Shown one piece after another: positions 46,815-56,070 of a DNA stretch of 64,000 nucleotides (position 1 is its first letter; every line of letters starts with the position of its first letter). This DNA is from Rhodobacterales bacterium (GTDB lineage: Bacteria > Pseudomonadota > Alphaproteobacteria > Rhodobacterales > Rhodobacteraceae), in NCBI GenBank assembly GCA_026400355.1, contig JAPLPE010000020.1, positions 62,001 through 126,000 on the forward strand, given 5' to 3'. Position numbers and translations under genes: made by a program. Under the pieces are notes generated by a model. It saw only the letters and a list, made by a program, of their open reading frames with translations. It was not told the origin of the DNA and searched no databases.

Positions 46815-47948
46815 TCAGCGGCCAAACCACCTTGCCCGGCGGCTCGCGCCGAAGTGTTCCTTGTCGCGGCGCATCTCTTCCGACGCGCCGTGGAAGGTGC
46901 CGAAGGGTTTGGGGCCGGACAGGAAATCGACGTCCACGCGGGCGATCTTGTTGGCGCCGATCTCGATATAGCAGGAACCGGCACCCGGGTTGCGGGCAGT
47001 TTCGGGTTCATTCCGGAGCCGGGAGATGATGTTGGCGGCGACGACGCGGGCTGCACCTTCGGCATAGACGCCGGCCTTGGGCACGCCGGTGGCGGCAAGG
47101 TCGCCCACGGCATAGACGCCTTCGAACCTGGTGGCGAGTGTGAAGGGGTCGACAGGGACCCAGTCGCCTTCGGTCAGGCCTGAGCGCACCACGACTTCAG
47201 CGGCGCGGTTGCACGGGACGCCGAGGAAGAGGTCGCAAGGCAGGACGTTTCCGTCGGAGAGCGTCACGGTCCGGGCGGAGTCATCGGTGGAGACGACGCG
47301 GATGTTGGGGATGAAGGTGATGCCGCGGTCTGCAAAGGCGGCAAGGATCGCCTTTGAGGTGTCGGGAGAGGGCGGCACGGGCGAGGGCAAGGGGTTAACG
47401 ACCGTGATGCGGGTGCTGGCGGCAAGGCCCCGGGCCACGACGTAGTCGTGCATCATCAGGGCGCATTCGGCGGGTGCCGGCGGGCATTTGTAGGGCGCGC
47501 CGCAGACGCCGACGACCACATCGCCGCCGGCAAAGCCCGGCAGGACGGTGGCCAGATGGGCCGCACCGGCGACCGAGTAGAATTCATTCTTGCCCAGAAC
47601 CACGCCCGGCGTGCCGGAGACGTCGTAATCGGCACCCAACGCGATGACGAGGGTGTCGCAGTCATGCGTGCCTGCGTCGGTCGTGACGCGGCGGGCGGCG
47701 GCGTCGATCCCCGTCACGGTTTCGCGGAACAGGCGGACGCCGGGCTTGACGAAATCGGCATAGGGATTGCGGACCGCGGCGGCGCTGCTGCGCCCGAACA
47801 TAAGGTCAAGTTTGGAATAGCCGAAGACAAAGCTGTCGGCCCGGTCGATCAGCGTGACCTCGGCGGCAGTGCCGAGGGTTTCAGAGAGGGTGGTGGACAG
47901 TTCCAGTCCGCCGAACCCGGCCCCAAGGATAAGAACGCGATGGGCCAT
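46815..47948 (-). CDS. SQR-like NAD(P)/FAD-dependent oxidoreductase
   Basis: A 377-aa flavoprotein of the sulfide:quinone reductase-like group. N-terminal Rossmann motif HRVLILGAGFGGLELS, DTLVIALGADYD in the middle, the family segment GVCGAPYKCPPAPAECALM with two Cys, and GVYAVGDLAATGVPKAG near the C-terminus. A GGAGGT nine bases upstream supports ATG 47948. Whether it oxidises sulfide cannot be said: SQR needs three conserved Cys and their full pattern was not confirmed. It follows mraY on the same strand. Confidence 0.78.
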   Translation of the reverse strand: MAHRVLILGAGFGGLELSTTLSETLGTAAEVTLIDRADSFVFGYSKLDLMFGRSSAAAVRNPYADFVKPGVRLFRETVTGIDAAARRVTTDAGTHDCDTLVIALGADYDVSGTPGVVLGKNEFYSVAGAAHLATVLPGFAGGDVVVGVCGAPYKCPPAPAECALMMHDYVVARGLAASTRITVVNPLPSPVPPSPDTSKAILAAFADRGITFIPNIRVVSTDDSARTVTLSDGNVLPCDLFLGVPCNRAAEVVVRSGLTEGDWVPVDPFTLATRFEGVYAVGDLAATGVPKAGVYAEGAARVVAANIISRLRNEPETARNPGAGSCYIEIGANKIARVDVDFLSGPKPFGTFHGASEEMRRDKEHFGASRRARWFGR

Positions 47949-48046
47949 GGACCCGATACCTCCTGTCATGTCGGATCAAGTCACCTTGATCTGTCATTGT
48001 TATGCAAGCAGAGAGTCACGTTGGTGATGGCCCGAAAGACAGGACG

Positions 48047-49129
48047 TCAGCGCACCTTGAGGGTGGCGAGACCGATCATAGCGAGGATCAGGGCCACGAT
48101 CCAGAAGCGGATCACGATCTGGGGTTCGGACCAGCCCTTTTTCTCGTAGTGGTGGTGGATGGGGGCCATCAGGAAGACGCGTTTCCCAGTACGCTTGAAA
48201 TAGGCGACCTGGATGATGACCGAGAGCGCCTCGACCACGAAGAGGCCGCCGACGATGGCGAGGACGATCTCGTGTTTCGTGGCGACGGCGATCGCGCCGA
48301 GCGCGCCGCCAAGAGCGAGTGAGCCGGTGTCGCCCATGAAGACCGCCGCAGGGGGGGCATTGTACCACAGGAAGCCAAGGCCCCCACCGATGAGGCCCGC
48401 GCAGAAGACGAGGAGTTCGCCGGATTCGGGGACGTAGTGGAGGCCAAGGCTTTCGGCAAAGTCCACGCGGCCGACGAAGTAGGCGATGATCCCGAATGTG
48501 CCGGCGGCGATCATCACGGGCATGATGGCAAGGCCGTCAAGCCCGTCGGTCAGGTTCACGGCATTGGCCGCGCCCACGATCACGACAATGGCGAAGGGGA
48601 TGAACAGGATGCCGAGGTTCAGGAGGACGTCCTTGAACACGGGGACGGCGAGTTGGTTGGAAAGCTCGGCCGGGTGGTAGTAAGCAGAGGCATAGGCCGC
48701 GACAGCGGCCACGGCAAAGCCGATCAGCAGGCGGATGCGGCCCGAGACGCCGTCCGTGTTCTGCTTAGTGACTTTGGCGTAGTCATCGGCAAAGCCCAGA
48801 CCGGCAAAGGCCAGCGTCACGAAAAGGACGATCCAGACGAAGGGATTGTCGAGGCGCGCCCAAAGAAGCGTGGAGGTCAGGAGGGCGCCGACGATGAGAA
48901 GACCACCCATGGTGGGGGTGCCGGCCTTGGCGAAATGGCTTTGCGGGCCGTCGGTGCGAATTGGCTGACCCTTTCCCTGCTTGCGGCGCAGGACGTTGAT
49001 GAGCGGTCTGCCGAAGAGAAAGCCGAAAATCAGGGCCGTCATGAAGGCCCCGCCGGCGCGGAAGGTGATATAGCGGAAGAGGTTGAAGAAGTCCCCGCCG
49101 TCGGACAGCGCCGTTAGCCAATAGAGCAT
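48047..49129 (-). CDS. mraY: Phospho-N-acetylmuramoyl-pentapeptide transferase
   Basis: A 360-aa ten-helix membrane enzyme making lipid I from UDP-MurNAc-pentapeptide and undecaprenyl phosphate. It has GTPTMGGLL, the catalytic [40 protein letters not shown] and the HHHYEKKGW loop. It follows murF after 6 bases. Confidence 0.97.
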   Translation of the reverse strand: MLYWLTALSDGGDFFNLFRYITFRAGGAFMTALIFGFLFGRPLINVLRRKQGKGQPIRTDGPQSHFAKAGTPTMGGLLIVGALLTSTLLWARLDNPFVWIVLFVTLAFAGLGFADDYAKVTKQNTDGVSGRIRLLIGFAVAAVAAYASAYYHPAELSNQLAVPVFKDVLLNLGILFIPFAIVVIVGAANAVNLTDGLDGLAIMPVMIAAGTFGIIAYFVGRVDFAESLGLHYVPESGELLVFCAGLIGGGLGFLWYNAPPAAVFMGDTGSLALGGALGAIAVATKHEIVLAIVGGLFVVEALSVIIQVAYFKRTGKRVFLMAPIHHHYEKKGWSEPQIVIRFWIVALILAMIGLATLKVR

Positions 49130-49135
49130 GTGTCT

Positions 49136-50581
49136 TCAGACCTCTTGATCTTGGGTCGGGGCTCGTTGCCCCAATTTGCGGATGGCGTCAACGACGACGG
49201 ACACGCGGCTGCCCTTGGAGCCCTTGACCAGCACAACATCGCCTGCGTCGACCATGCGGGGCAGATGGGGGATGATGTCTTCGGGCGTCGCGGTCCAGCG
49301 GCCGCGCTGGGTGGGGTCGAGTGCTTCGTGCAGGGCCTTCATCCTTGGGCCCACGCAATGGACAACACTGACGGCCGACATCGAAGGGTCATCGGCCATG
49401 GCTGCGTGCATGGCCATTTCCTGCGGCCCGAGTTCGAGCATGTCGCCGAGGATGGCGATGCGGCGGCCCCGGCCGACGCGGCCGATGCCGTTCTGTGGGG
49501 TGGTCGCGGCAAGGACGGCGAGGGAGGCGGCGAGGGAGGAAGGGTTAGCATTGAAGGCGTCGTCGATCAGGTCGAGCGTTTCGCCTTCCTGCCCGCCAGA
49601 GAGGATCAGCGCCTCGCGCGTGCCACGACCGGCCGGGGGGGACCATGCGGCCAGAGTAATCAGGGCGCGGGTGCGGTCAGCCCCTAGAGCATGCGCCACG
49701 GCGACGACGCCCAGGGCGTTGACGGCGAAATGCTTGCCCTCGGTCGAGATCTTGAGGAAGAAGGGGGTCCGCCATGCCCGACCCTGCCCCACGGTTGCAC
49801 CGTCGCGGACGCGGATGCCGGTCAGGCGGTGGTGATTGGTGGATTTGGTGCCAAAGGTGATGGTGCGGGCTTTGGCCCGCTCCGCGTGGTCGAGGAGAAT
49901 CCAGCTGTTGGGCAGGTCACCGTTCAGGACGGCGATGCCGTGCGGTTCAAGCCCGGCGCAGATCGAACCCTTTTCATGGGCAATGCCGTCGATGCTGTCG
50001 AAGGCTTCGAGATGCGCAGCGCCGACTGTCGTGACCATGACAACATGGGGGCGGGCCATGCAGGCAAGAGGCGCGATTTCGCCGGGGTGGTTCATGCCGA
50101 TTTCGAACACGGCGTATTCGCTATCGGCGGGCATCCGGGCCAAAGTCAGGGGCACGCCCCAGTGGTTGTTGTAGCTGGCCTCGGCCGCGTGGGTTTTGCC
50201 CTGACGGGAAAGGACGGCGCGGAGCATATCCTTGGTCGACGTCTTGCCAACCGAGCCGGTGATGGCGGCGATCCGGGCCTTTGTGCGGGCGCGGGCGGCG
50301 CGGCCAAGGGCTTCGAGGGCCAGTTGCACATCAGGGACGATGAGCAGGGGCGCATCGGGCGCGACACCTTCGGGGATATGTGTGACAAGCGCGGCAGCAG
50401 CGCCCTTGGACAGCGCTTGGGCCACGAATTCGTGGCCGTCGCGCGCCGCCTTGAGCGCGACGAAAAGGTCACCGGGCTGGATCGTGCGGGTGTCGATGGA
50501 GACGCCGTTGGCCTGCCAGTTGCGGTTGGCGCGGCCCCCGGTGGCGGCGACGGCGTCGGCAGAGGTCCAGAGGGCAGTCAT
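49136..50581 (-). CDS. murF: UDP-N-acetylmuramoyl-tripeptide--D-alanyl-D-alanine ligase
   Basis: A 481-aa Mur ligase adding D-Ala-D-Ala. The ATP motif ITGSVGKTSTKDML, the carbamylated-Lys-type region and the C-terminal DDAFNANPSSL are present. Its ATG overlaps the murE stop as ATGA (50578-50581). Confidence 0.96.
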   Translation of the reverse strand: MTALWTSADAVAATGGRANRNWQANGVSIDTRTIQPGDLFVALKAARDGHEFVAQALSKGAAAALVTHIPEGVAPDAPLLIVPDVQLALEALGRAARARTKARIAAITGSVGKTSTKDMLRAVLSRQGKTHAAEASYNNHWGVPLTLARMPADSEYAVFEIGMNHPGEIAPLACMARPHVVMVTTVGAAHLEAFDSIDGIAHEKGSICAGLEPHGIAVLNGDLPNSWILLDHAERAKARTITFGTKSTNHHRLTGIRVRDGATVGQGRAWRTPFFLKISTEGKHFAVNALGVVAVAHALGADRTRALITLAAWSPPAGRGTREALILSGGQEGETLDLIDDAFNANPSSLAASLAVLAATTPQNGIGRVGRGRRIAILGDMLELGPQEMAMHAAMADDPSMSAVSVVHCVGPRMKALHEALDPTQRGRWTATPEDIIPHLPRMVDAGDVVLVKGSKGSRVSVVVDAIRKLGQRAPTQDQEV

Positions 50582-52080
50582 ATCCGGCCCTCCAGTGCTG
50601 CGACCGAGATGCTGGCCTGTTCGACATCGTCAAAGGGGAAGACGTCCTGACCGACGATCTGGCCTGTCTCGTGCCCTTTGCCGCAAATGAGGAGCGCGTC
50701 ACCGGGGCCGAGGGCATCGACGCCGCGCAGGATGGCTTCAGCGCGGTCGCCGACCTCGGTCACGATATCGCCACCACCGGCACTACGGACGCCTGCAAGG
50801 ACCGCGGCGCGGATCGTGGCGGGGTCTTCGGAGCGAGGGTTGTCGTCGGTGACGATGACGACATCGGCAAACTCGGCGGCAGCGGCGCCCATCAGTGGGC
50901 GTTTGGTGCGGTCGCGATCACCGCCTGCGCCGACAATGGCGACGATGCGGCCCATGACGTGGGGACGGAGGGCGCGGAGCGCGGTGGCGACGGCATCCGG
51001 CGTGTGGGCATAGTCGACGAACACGGTTGCACCATTGGAGCGGGTCGCGGCGAGTTGCATCCGGCCCCGCACGGTGGTGAGCGACGGAAGGGCGGCAAAG
51101 ACGGCGGCGGCATCTTCGCCCGCGCCGATGACAAGTCCTGCGGCGACAAGGACGTTCTCGGCCTGAAACCCGCCGATGAGTGACAGACGGACCTGCTGGG
51201 GCGTGCCCTGCCAATCGAAGAGGAGATCCTGCCCGGTGGAATCGAAACGCTGGCCGCGCAGGCGCAGGCGGGCGGCGGGGCTGCGGCCGGTGCCGATAAC
51301 CTCTTGCCCCCTTGCGGTGGCAATGGTGGCGACCTCATGCCCCTTGGGGTCGTCAAGATTGACGACGGCCACGGCATCTTCGGGGAGGACGCGGCGGAAA
51401 AGGCCCATCTTGGCGTCGAAATAGGCCTCGAATGTGCCGTGATAGTCGAGATGGTCCTGCGTGAAGTTAGTGAAGCCGGCGGCGGCGAGCCAGACGCCGT
51501 CAAGGCGGCGCTGGTCGAGGCCATGGGACGATGCCTCCATCGCGGCATGGGTGACACCGGCGGCGGCGGCTTCGGCCAGCACGGATTGGAGCGTCAGGGG
51601 GTCAGGCGTGGTGTGCTTGAGCGGGTGGGTCCAGCCGCCTTCGACGCCGGTGGTGCCAAGGTTGATCGCCTTGCGGCCAAGGGCGACCCAGATCATGCGG
51701 CAGAAGGTGGAAACCGAGGTCTTGCCGTTGGTGCCGGTCACGGCGACCATGGTTTCGGGCTGGCGGCCGAACCAGAGGGCAGCGGCCTGGGCAAAGGCCT
51801 GCCGGGGGTCTTCGGCGACGACGAGAGCAGCCATGCTTTCGGCCAGCACGTCATGCGCCAAAGCGGCGCCTGCAGCATCGGTCAGGATCGCCCCTGCCCC
51901 CATACGGAGCGCGTACTGGATGAATTCGCCGCCGTGGACCTTGCTGCCGGGGAAGGCCGCGAAAAGGTGGCCTTCCTTGACTGTGCGGCTATCGAGCGAA
52001 AGGCCGGTGACAAGCGCCTCGCGCCCGCCCTGTGCGGTCAGGCCCAGATCCGAGAGGGTCTTTTGATGCTCTGCCGCCAT
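50578..52080 (-). CDS. murE: UDP-MurNAc-L-alanyl-D-glutamate--meso-diaminopimelate ligase
   Basis: A 500-aa Mur ligase. The ATP motif is VTGTNGKTSVSTF and the acceptor-specificity motif is DDNPRSEDP, where DNPR indicates meso-diaminopimelate rather than lysine. This predicts an A1-gamma, Gram-negative type wall. It lies 43 bases from ftsI and overlaps murF. Confidence 0.97.
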   Translation of the reverse strand: MAAEHQKTLSDLGLTAQGGREALVTGLSLDSRTVKEGHLFAAFPGSKVHGGEFIQYALRMGAGAILTDAAGAALAHDVLAESMAALVVAEDPRQAFAQAAALWFGRQPETMVAVTGTNGKTSVSTFCRMIWVALGRKAINLGTTGVEGGWTHPLKHTTPDPLTLQSVLAEAAAAGVTHAAMEASSHGLDQRRLDGVWLAAAGFTNFTQDHLDYHGTFEAYFDAKMGLFRRVLPEDAVAVVNLDDPKGHEVATIATARGQEVIGTGRSPAARLRLRGQRFDSTGQDLLFDWQGTPQQVRLSLIGGFQAENVLVAAGLVIGAGEDAAAVFAALPSLTTVRGRMQLAATRSNGATVFVDYAHTPDAVATALRALRPHVMGRIVAIVGAGGDRDRTKRPLMGAAAAEFADVVIVTDDNPRSEDPATIRAAVLAGVRSAGGGDIVTEVGDRAEAILRGVDALGPGDALLICGKGHETGQIVGQDVFPFDDVEQASISVAALEGRI

Positions 52081-52123
52081 GTTGGTCCTGCCTGACGTCT
52101 ATTCTGGTTCCGGGGATCGCCCC

Positions 52124-53905
52124 TTAGTTGGAGGTGATCGATACATCGTCAAGCGTGGCGATTTCAACCTGTGGACGGAGCCCCATGAGGGGGGCGACGC
52201 GTCGGATCAGTTCTGCTGCCACGGGAACGGCCGTCCATCCTGCCGTGCGGCGGGGTTCCGAGCCAGAGGTTTCGACGGGTTCGTCGAGTGTGAGGACCAG
52301 CACATATTTCGGGTCGGAGGCGGGAAAGACGCCTGCGAAGGTCGAAATGACCTTTTCGTCATAGTAGCCTCCGTTCGGGCGGGGCTTGTCGGCGGTCCCG
52401 GTCTTGCCACCGACCTCATACCCTTCGACTTCGCCGAAAGAGGCAGTGCCGCGCGTGACGACGGCGCGGAGCATGGAGCGGACCTCGGCCGAGACCGCAT
52501 CACTCACGATACGTTCGCCGTTCTGTGGGCCGTCCTGCCGGACGAGCGTGGGGGTGACGCGGGTGCCGCCGTTCACGAGGCTTGCATAGGCTGACGCGAG
52601 GTGGAGTGGCGAGGATGAGAGGCCGTGACCGTAGGAGATCGTGAGGAGCGAGATTTCCGACCAGTTGCGCGGGACAAGGGGGGCCCCGGTCGGCGCCTCG
52701 ACCATTTCGACGGTCGTGGGAGCGAGAAGGCCAAGGCTGCGCAGAAACGCCTGCTGTCGTTCGACACCGATCATCAGGGCGATGTGGGCCGTCCCGATGT
52801 TGGAAGACTTCACGATCACATCGGTGACCGACAGTTGCGCGCCATAGTTATGGAAGTCATTGATGCGAAAGCGGCCCCAGATCATCGGGCCTGCGGTTTC
52901 GACCATCGTATCGGCGTTGAGAAGGCCGAGGTTGAGCGCCTGCGCCACGGCAAAGATCTTGAACACCGAGCCAAGTTCATAGACACCCTGCACCGCCCGG
53001 TTGAAGAGCGGGTTGTCCGAGGGATCGACCGAGGTGGCCGCCGGAGGGCGGTTGTTGGGGTCGAAGTCGGGCAGGCTGGCCATGGCGATGATTTCGCCGG
53101 TGTGGACATCCATCAGGATTGCGGCGGCCCCCTTGGCGTTCATCAGGGTCATGCCACCGTCAAGGACCTGTTCCAGTGCGGCCTGCGCCGTCACGTCGAT
53201 GGACAGTTCAAGCGGGGCGCCTTCGTTGGCGGGGTCGCGGAGGTAGCTGTCAAAGTATTTCTCGACACCGGCCACGCCGATGACCTCTGCAGAATCTACG
53301 CCTTCGCGGCCATAGCTTGCCCCGCCAAGGATATGGGCGGCCAGCGCTCCGTTGGGATAGAGGCGCATTTCGCGGGGGCCAAAGAGGAGGCCGGGATCGC
53401 CGATGTCGTGGACGGCCTGCATCTGTTCGGGGCTGATCTGGCGGCGGACCCAGAGGAATTTGCGGTCGCCGGTGAAATCGCGGATCAGGCGGTCTTCGTC
53501 CAGTTCGGGAAAGATCGCGGCCAGTTGCTGCGCAGAGCCGACAGGGTCGATCATTTCGGGCGGCTGTGCATAGAGGGCGTGGGTTTCAAGGTTCGTGGCA
53601 AGGATGCGGCCGTTGCGGTCAGTGATATCGGCGCGCTGGCCGATGATCGGGCTACCCGAGGCGGCGGCGCGGGGCTCTTCGGGTTCCGAGCCCGCGAGCA
53701 TCGCCATTTCGACGCCGATCATGCAGAAGGCGATGAGGAAGATGCCGCCAAGAACGAGCAGGCGGGCCTCGGCGCGGGTGCGGGCGCGGTCGCGCATCTC
53801 TTCGTGGCGGATACGGATGTTTTCCTTTTCGATCGCTTCGGGGTTTTCACCTTGGGCGCGGGCCTTGAGGATATGGGCAAGCGGGCGAAGCGGGCGACGT
53901 ATCAT
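52124..53905 (-). CDS. ftsI: Peptidoglycan D,D-transpeptidase FtsI (PBP3)
   Basis: A 593-aa class B penicillin-binding protein. A short cytoplasmic tail and one membrane helix (LLVLGGIFLIAFCMIGVEMAM) precede the dimerisation domain (ITDRNGRILATNLETHALY). The transpeptidase carries S313-V-F-K316, S367-S368-N369 and KTGTAD near residue 495. It cross-links septal peptidoglycan with FtsW. Its ATG overlaps the ftsL stop (53902-53905). Confidence 0.96.
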   Translation of the reverse strand: MIRRPLRPLAHILKARAQGENPEAIEKENIRIRHEEMRDRARTRAEARLLVLGGIFLIAFCMIGVEMAMLAGSEPEEPRAAASGSPIIGQRADITDRNGRILATNLETHALYAQPPEMIDPVGSAQQLAAIFPELDEDRLIRDFTGDRKFLWVRRQISPEQMQAVHDIGDPGLLFGPREMRLYPNGALAAHILGGASYGREGVDSAEVIGVAGVEKYFDSYLRDPANEGAPLELSIDVTAQAALEQVLDGGMTLMNAKGAAAILMDVHTGEIIAMASLPDFDPNNRPPAATSVDPSDNPLFNRAVQGVYELGSVFKIFAVAQALNLGLLNADTMVETAGPMIWGRFRINDFHNYGAQLSVTDVIVKSSNIGTAHIALMIGVERQQAFLRSLGLLAPTTVEMVEAPTGAPLVPRNWSEISLLTISYGHGLSSSPLHLASAYASLVNGGTRVTPTLVRQDGPQNGERIVSDAVSAEVRSMLRAVVTRGTASFGEVEGYEVGGKTGTADKPRPNGGYYDEKVISTFAGVFPASDPKYVLVLTLDEPVETSGSEPRRTAGWTAVPVAAELIRRVAPLMGLRPQVEIATLDDVSITSN

Positions 53906-54258
53906 AGCGGTTCGATCCCGTCTGCGCCCTGCGAGGAGAGGTTGACGGAATTGCCCAGCGGCAAGAAGGGCGGCAGCGGATAAGCCACCTGATCGACCTT
54001 GCCAAAGGCATCAGGCAGCATCGGCAGCAAGCCCAGACGTTCGAAGTTGATGTCGGCCAGATCGCGCAGGCGGTCGGGGCGGTTGAGGTAGGCCCATTCG
54101 GCATTCAGCATGTTGATGCGGGAATGGGCGAGGCCGATCTGGTCGTGCAGATCACGCACTTCACGGAGGGCAGCCTGGGTGCGGTAGTTTTCCTGATAGG
54201 CCCAGAAGGCGAGCCCCATCACGACCATTGCTGCGAGGACATGCAGAAATCCTTTCAA
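53902..54258 (-). CDS. ftsL: Cell division protein FtsL (TTG start)
   Basis: A 118-aa bitopic division protein: short tail, helix FLHVLAAMVVMGLAFWAYQ, and a coiled-coil region (LREVRDLHDQIGLAHSRINMLNAEWAYLNRPDRLRDLA). It bridges FtsQ and FtsI/FtsW. No ATG or GTG lies at the expected position. TTG at 54258 gives the family start (KGFLHV) and has AGGAGAA about 9 bases upstream, so TTG is preferred; longer versions of the frame enter rsmH. Confidence 0.88.
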   Translation of the reverse strand: MKGFLHVLAAMVVMGLAFWAYQENYRTQAALREVRDLHDQIGLAHSRINMLNAEWAYLNRPDRLRDLADINFERLGLLPMLPDAFGKVDQVAYPLPPFLPLGNSVNLSSQGADGIEPL

Positions 54259-54280
54259 CGCAACTTCTCCTGTATTGTCG

Positions 54281-55270
54281 TCATCCCCTTTTCCCCTTGA
54301 AGAAGGGCATTCCCAATGCGCCGGGATCGAGATCCCCGGGCGCGGCAGCGGTGCGGCGCGCGACCCGCAGTTTCGCCGAACGGGCGCGCGGATTTTCGTC
54401 AAGTTCGCGGTCGTCCGGGCCCACGGCCTTTTTCGTCACGATGGTGAAGGCGGCATTGGTCTGGACGGCTTCGGGCGCGTAGCGGTTGGTGTTGGCTGCG
54501 GTGCCCGAACGCATCTGGAAGAAGCGCTTGACCATGCGGTCTTCGACCGAATGGAACGTCACGACGGCGAGGAGGCCGCCGGGTTTCAGCGCGCGTTCGG
54601 CGGCGGCAAGGCCCTGGGCCAGTTCGGAATATTCGTCATTCACCGCGATGCGGAGCGCCTGAAAGGTGCGGGTGGCCGGGTGGCTTTGGCCCGGTTTCGG
54701 GCGGGGCAGGCATTTGGACACGATTCCGGCCAGTTGCAGGGTCGTTTCCACCGGGCGGGCCAGAACGATGGCATGGGCGATGCGGCGCGAGGCGCGCTCT
54801 TCTCCATAGAGATAGATGAGATCGGCAAGATCGCCTTCGTCCATCCGGTTGACGAGATCGCGGGCCGAGGTGCCGCTCTCGCTCATCCGCATGTCGAGTG
54901 GGCCGTCCTTCTGAAAGGAAAAGCCGCGTTCGGGCGTGTCAATCTGCATTGAGGAGACGCCGAGATCGAGGACGACGCCGTCAAGCTGTTCCCCGGCCAG
55001 TGTGTCGAGGGTCGAGAAGGTGCCTTCGCGCATGACCAGACGGTCGCCATATTGCGCGGCCCAGGGAGCGGCGAGCCGGAAGGCAAGCGGATCGCGGTCA
55101 ACTGCGATAACCTTGGCAGAGCCGGCCGCGAGGAGCGCGCGGGTATAGCCCCCTGCTCCGAAGGTCCCGTCAAGCCAGACACCCGCCACCGGTGCGACCG
55201 TTTCAAGGAGCGGACGCAGCAGGACGGGGATATGGGGGGCTTGGTCGGACATCGCGGCAGCGGCTGACAT
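54281..55270 (-). CDS. rsmH: 16S rRNA (cytosine(1402)-N(4))-methyltransferase
   Basis: A 329-aa SAM-dependent methyltransferase. [15 protein letters not shown] and the SAM motif [15 protein letters not shown] are at the N-terminus; [20 protein letters not shown] and [16 protein letters not shown] follow. It methylates C1402 in 16S rRNA. GGAGG about 10 bases upstream supports the ATG at 55270. It lies 6 bases from mraZ. Confidence 0.97.
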   Translation of the reverse strand: MSAAAAMSDQAPHIPVLLRPLLETVAPVAGVWLDGTFGAGGYTRALLAAGSAKVIAVDRDPLAFRLAAPWAAQYGDRLVMREGTFSTLDTLAGEQLDGVVLDLGVSSMQIDTPERGFSFQKDGPLDMRMSESGTSARDLVNRMDEGDLADLIYLYGEERASRRIAHAIVLARPVETTLQLAGIVSKCLPRPKPGQSHPATRTFQALRIAVNDEYSELAQGLAAAERALKPGGLLAVVTFHSVEDRMVKRFFQMRSGTAANTNRYAPEAVQTNAAFTIVTKKAVGPDDRELDENPRARSAKLRVARRTAAAPGDLDPGALGMPFFKGKRG

Positions 55271-55276
55271 CGCGGT

Positions 55277-55780
55277 CTAGCCTCCGCCCAGCGGCCCGAG
55301 GAGACTGATCGGGTCGAAATCGGGACCGGCGGCGGAGAGCCAGTTTTCGATGTCCTTGCCCTTGGTCGCAGCGAAGGTTTCAGCCTTCCATAGCTCGCAA
55401 TAGCTGCCGAAGCCCATGAACACGACCTCGCCTTCGTCGATCCCGAGTTTTTCGCGCTGTCGGGCGGGGAGGACGATGCGGCCGTCCTTGTCGAGTTCGA
55501 TTTCCGCCGTCTGGGTCAGATAGACATAGGCCAGCTTGCGCATGTCGTCGCTGCCGTCCTGACGCGCTTCGATGCGGGTCTTGACCTTGTCGAATTCGGT
55601 CATGGTGTAAAGGCGGAGGTTGCCTTTCAGATGCGCGCCATAGGCGAGCGTGAAGCGGGGAAGTGTGCCGTCCGGACGTCCGGGGTCACCTGCGTCCATC
55701 ACGCGACGGATCTGGGCGGGGATCGACACGCGACCCTTGCCGTCCAGGCGTTGCGGGAACTCTCCGGTGAAGCTCAACAC
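55277..55780 (-). CDS. mraZ: Transcriptional regulator MraZ
   Basis: A 167-aa AbrB/SpoVT-like DNA-binding protein with two repeats: RLDGKGRVSIPAQIRRV and ELDKDGRIVLPARQREKL. MraZ proteins bind direct repeats upstream of their own operon. The start is uncertain: no ATG is available, GTG at 55780 gives a normal-length N-terminus, and TTG at 55810 is the frame limit. It heads the dcw cluster and lies just after an intrinsic terminator. Five NGGGN repeats upstream are probably its operator. Confidence 0.9.
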   Translation of the reverse strand: MLSFTGEFPQRLDGKGRVSIPAQIRRVMDAGDPGRPDGTLPRFTLAYGAHLKGNLRLYTMTEFDKVKTRIEARQDGSDDMRKLAYVYLTQTAEIELDKDGRIVLPARQREKLGIDEGEVVFMGFGSYCELWKAETFAATKGKDIENWLSAAGPDFDPISLLGPLGGG

Positions 55781-55823
55781 AGTGACGCGGCCATTTCCGT
55801 CCCCGCCCAAGTGTGTTACATTT

Positions 55824-55870
55824 CAAAATGAAAACGGCGGATTGTGCTGCTGCCACTGCACAATCCGCCG
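55824..55870 (-). terminator. Intrinsic terminator just upstream of mraZ
   Basis: A perfect 13-bp stem (CGGCGGATTGTGC with GCACAATCCGCCG, 10-base loop) is followed on the minus strand by TTTTCATTTT. It would end transcripts coming from the mraZ promoter some 45-75 bases before the mraZ start, leaving only read-through for the dcw cluster. Confidence 0.88.
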
Positions 55871-56068
55871 CCCTCGTCCCTCTCGGGATGTCCGACTGCG
55901 CGCGCCACCTGGGGGGATGTCTGCTCGCCCGCGCGCCGGATTCTGTCGTTTGGTAAGTGGGGTGCCTGTATGAAGCCTGCCGTCTCTCTTTTTTGTCCTG
56001 CGGGTGACCGATCTATCGTCCGTCTGTCCCGTGGTCGTCTGCCCGTCGTTACCGTGAGGCTGTTGTGA
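55824..56068 (-). ncRNA. upsM: Candidate UpsM-like 5'UTR-derived sRNA of the dcw operon
   Basis: The space between a candidate promoter (-10 near 56075-56080) and the terminator at 55824-55870 would give an RNA of about 240 nt, with no open frame of note. In Rhodobacter sphaeroides a similar RNA, UpsM (upstream of mraZ, about 206 nt), arises by partial termination in this same position. The location, strand and terminator agree; the sequence itself was not compared, and the 5' end is approximate. Confidence 0.65.
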
Positions 56069-56070
56069 CA

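Noticed and set aside
55781-55810. Longer mraZ starting at TTG 55810
   Set aside because: No Shine-Dalgarno precedes it and the extra residues are Gly/Asp-rich, unlike MraZ N-termini; kept only as an alternative.
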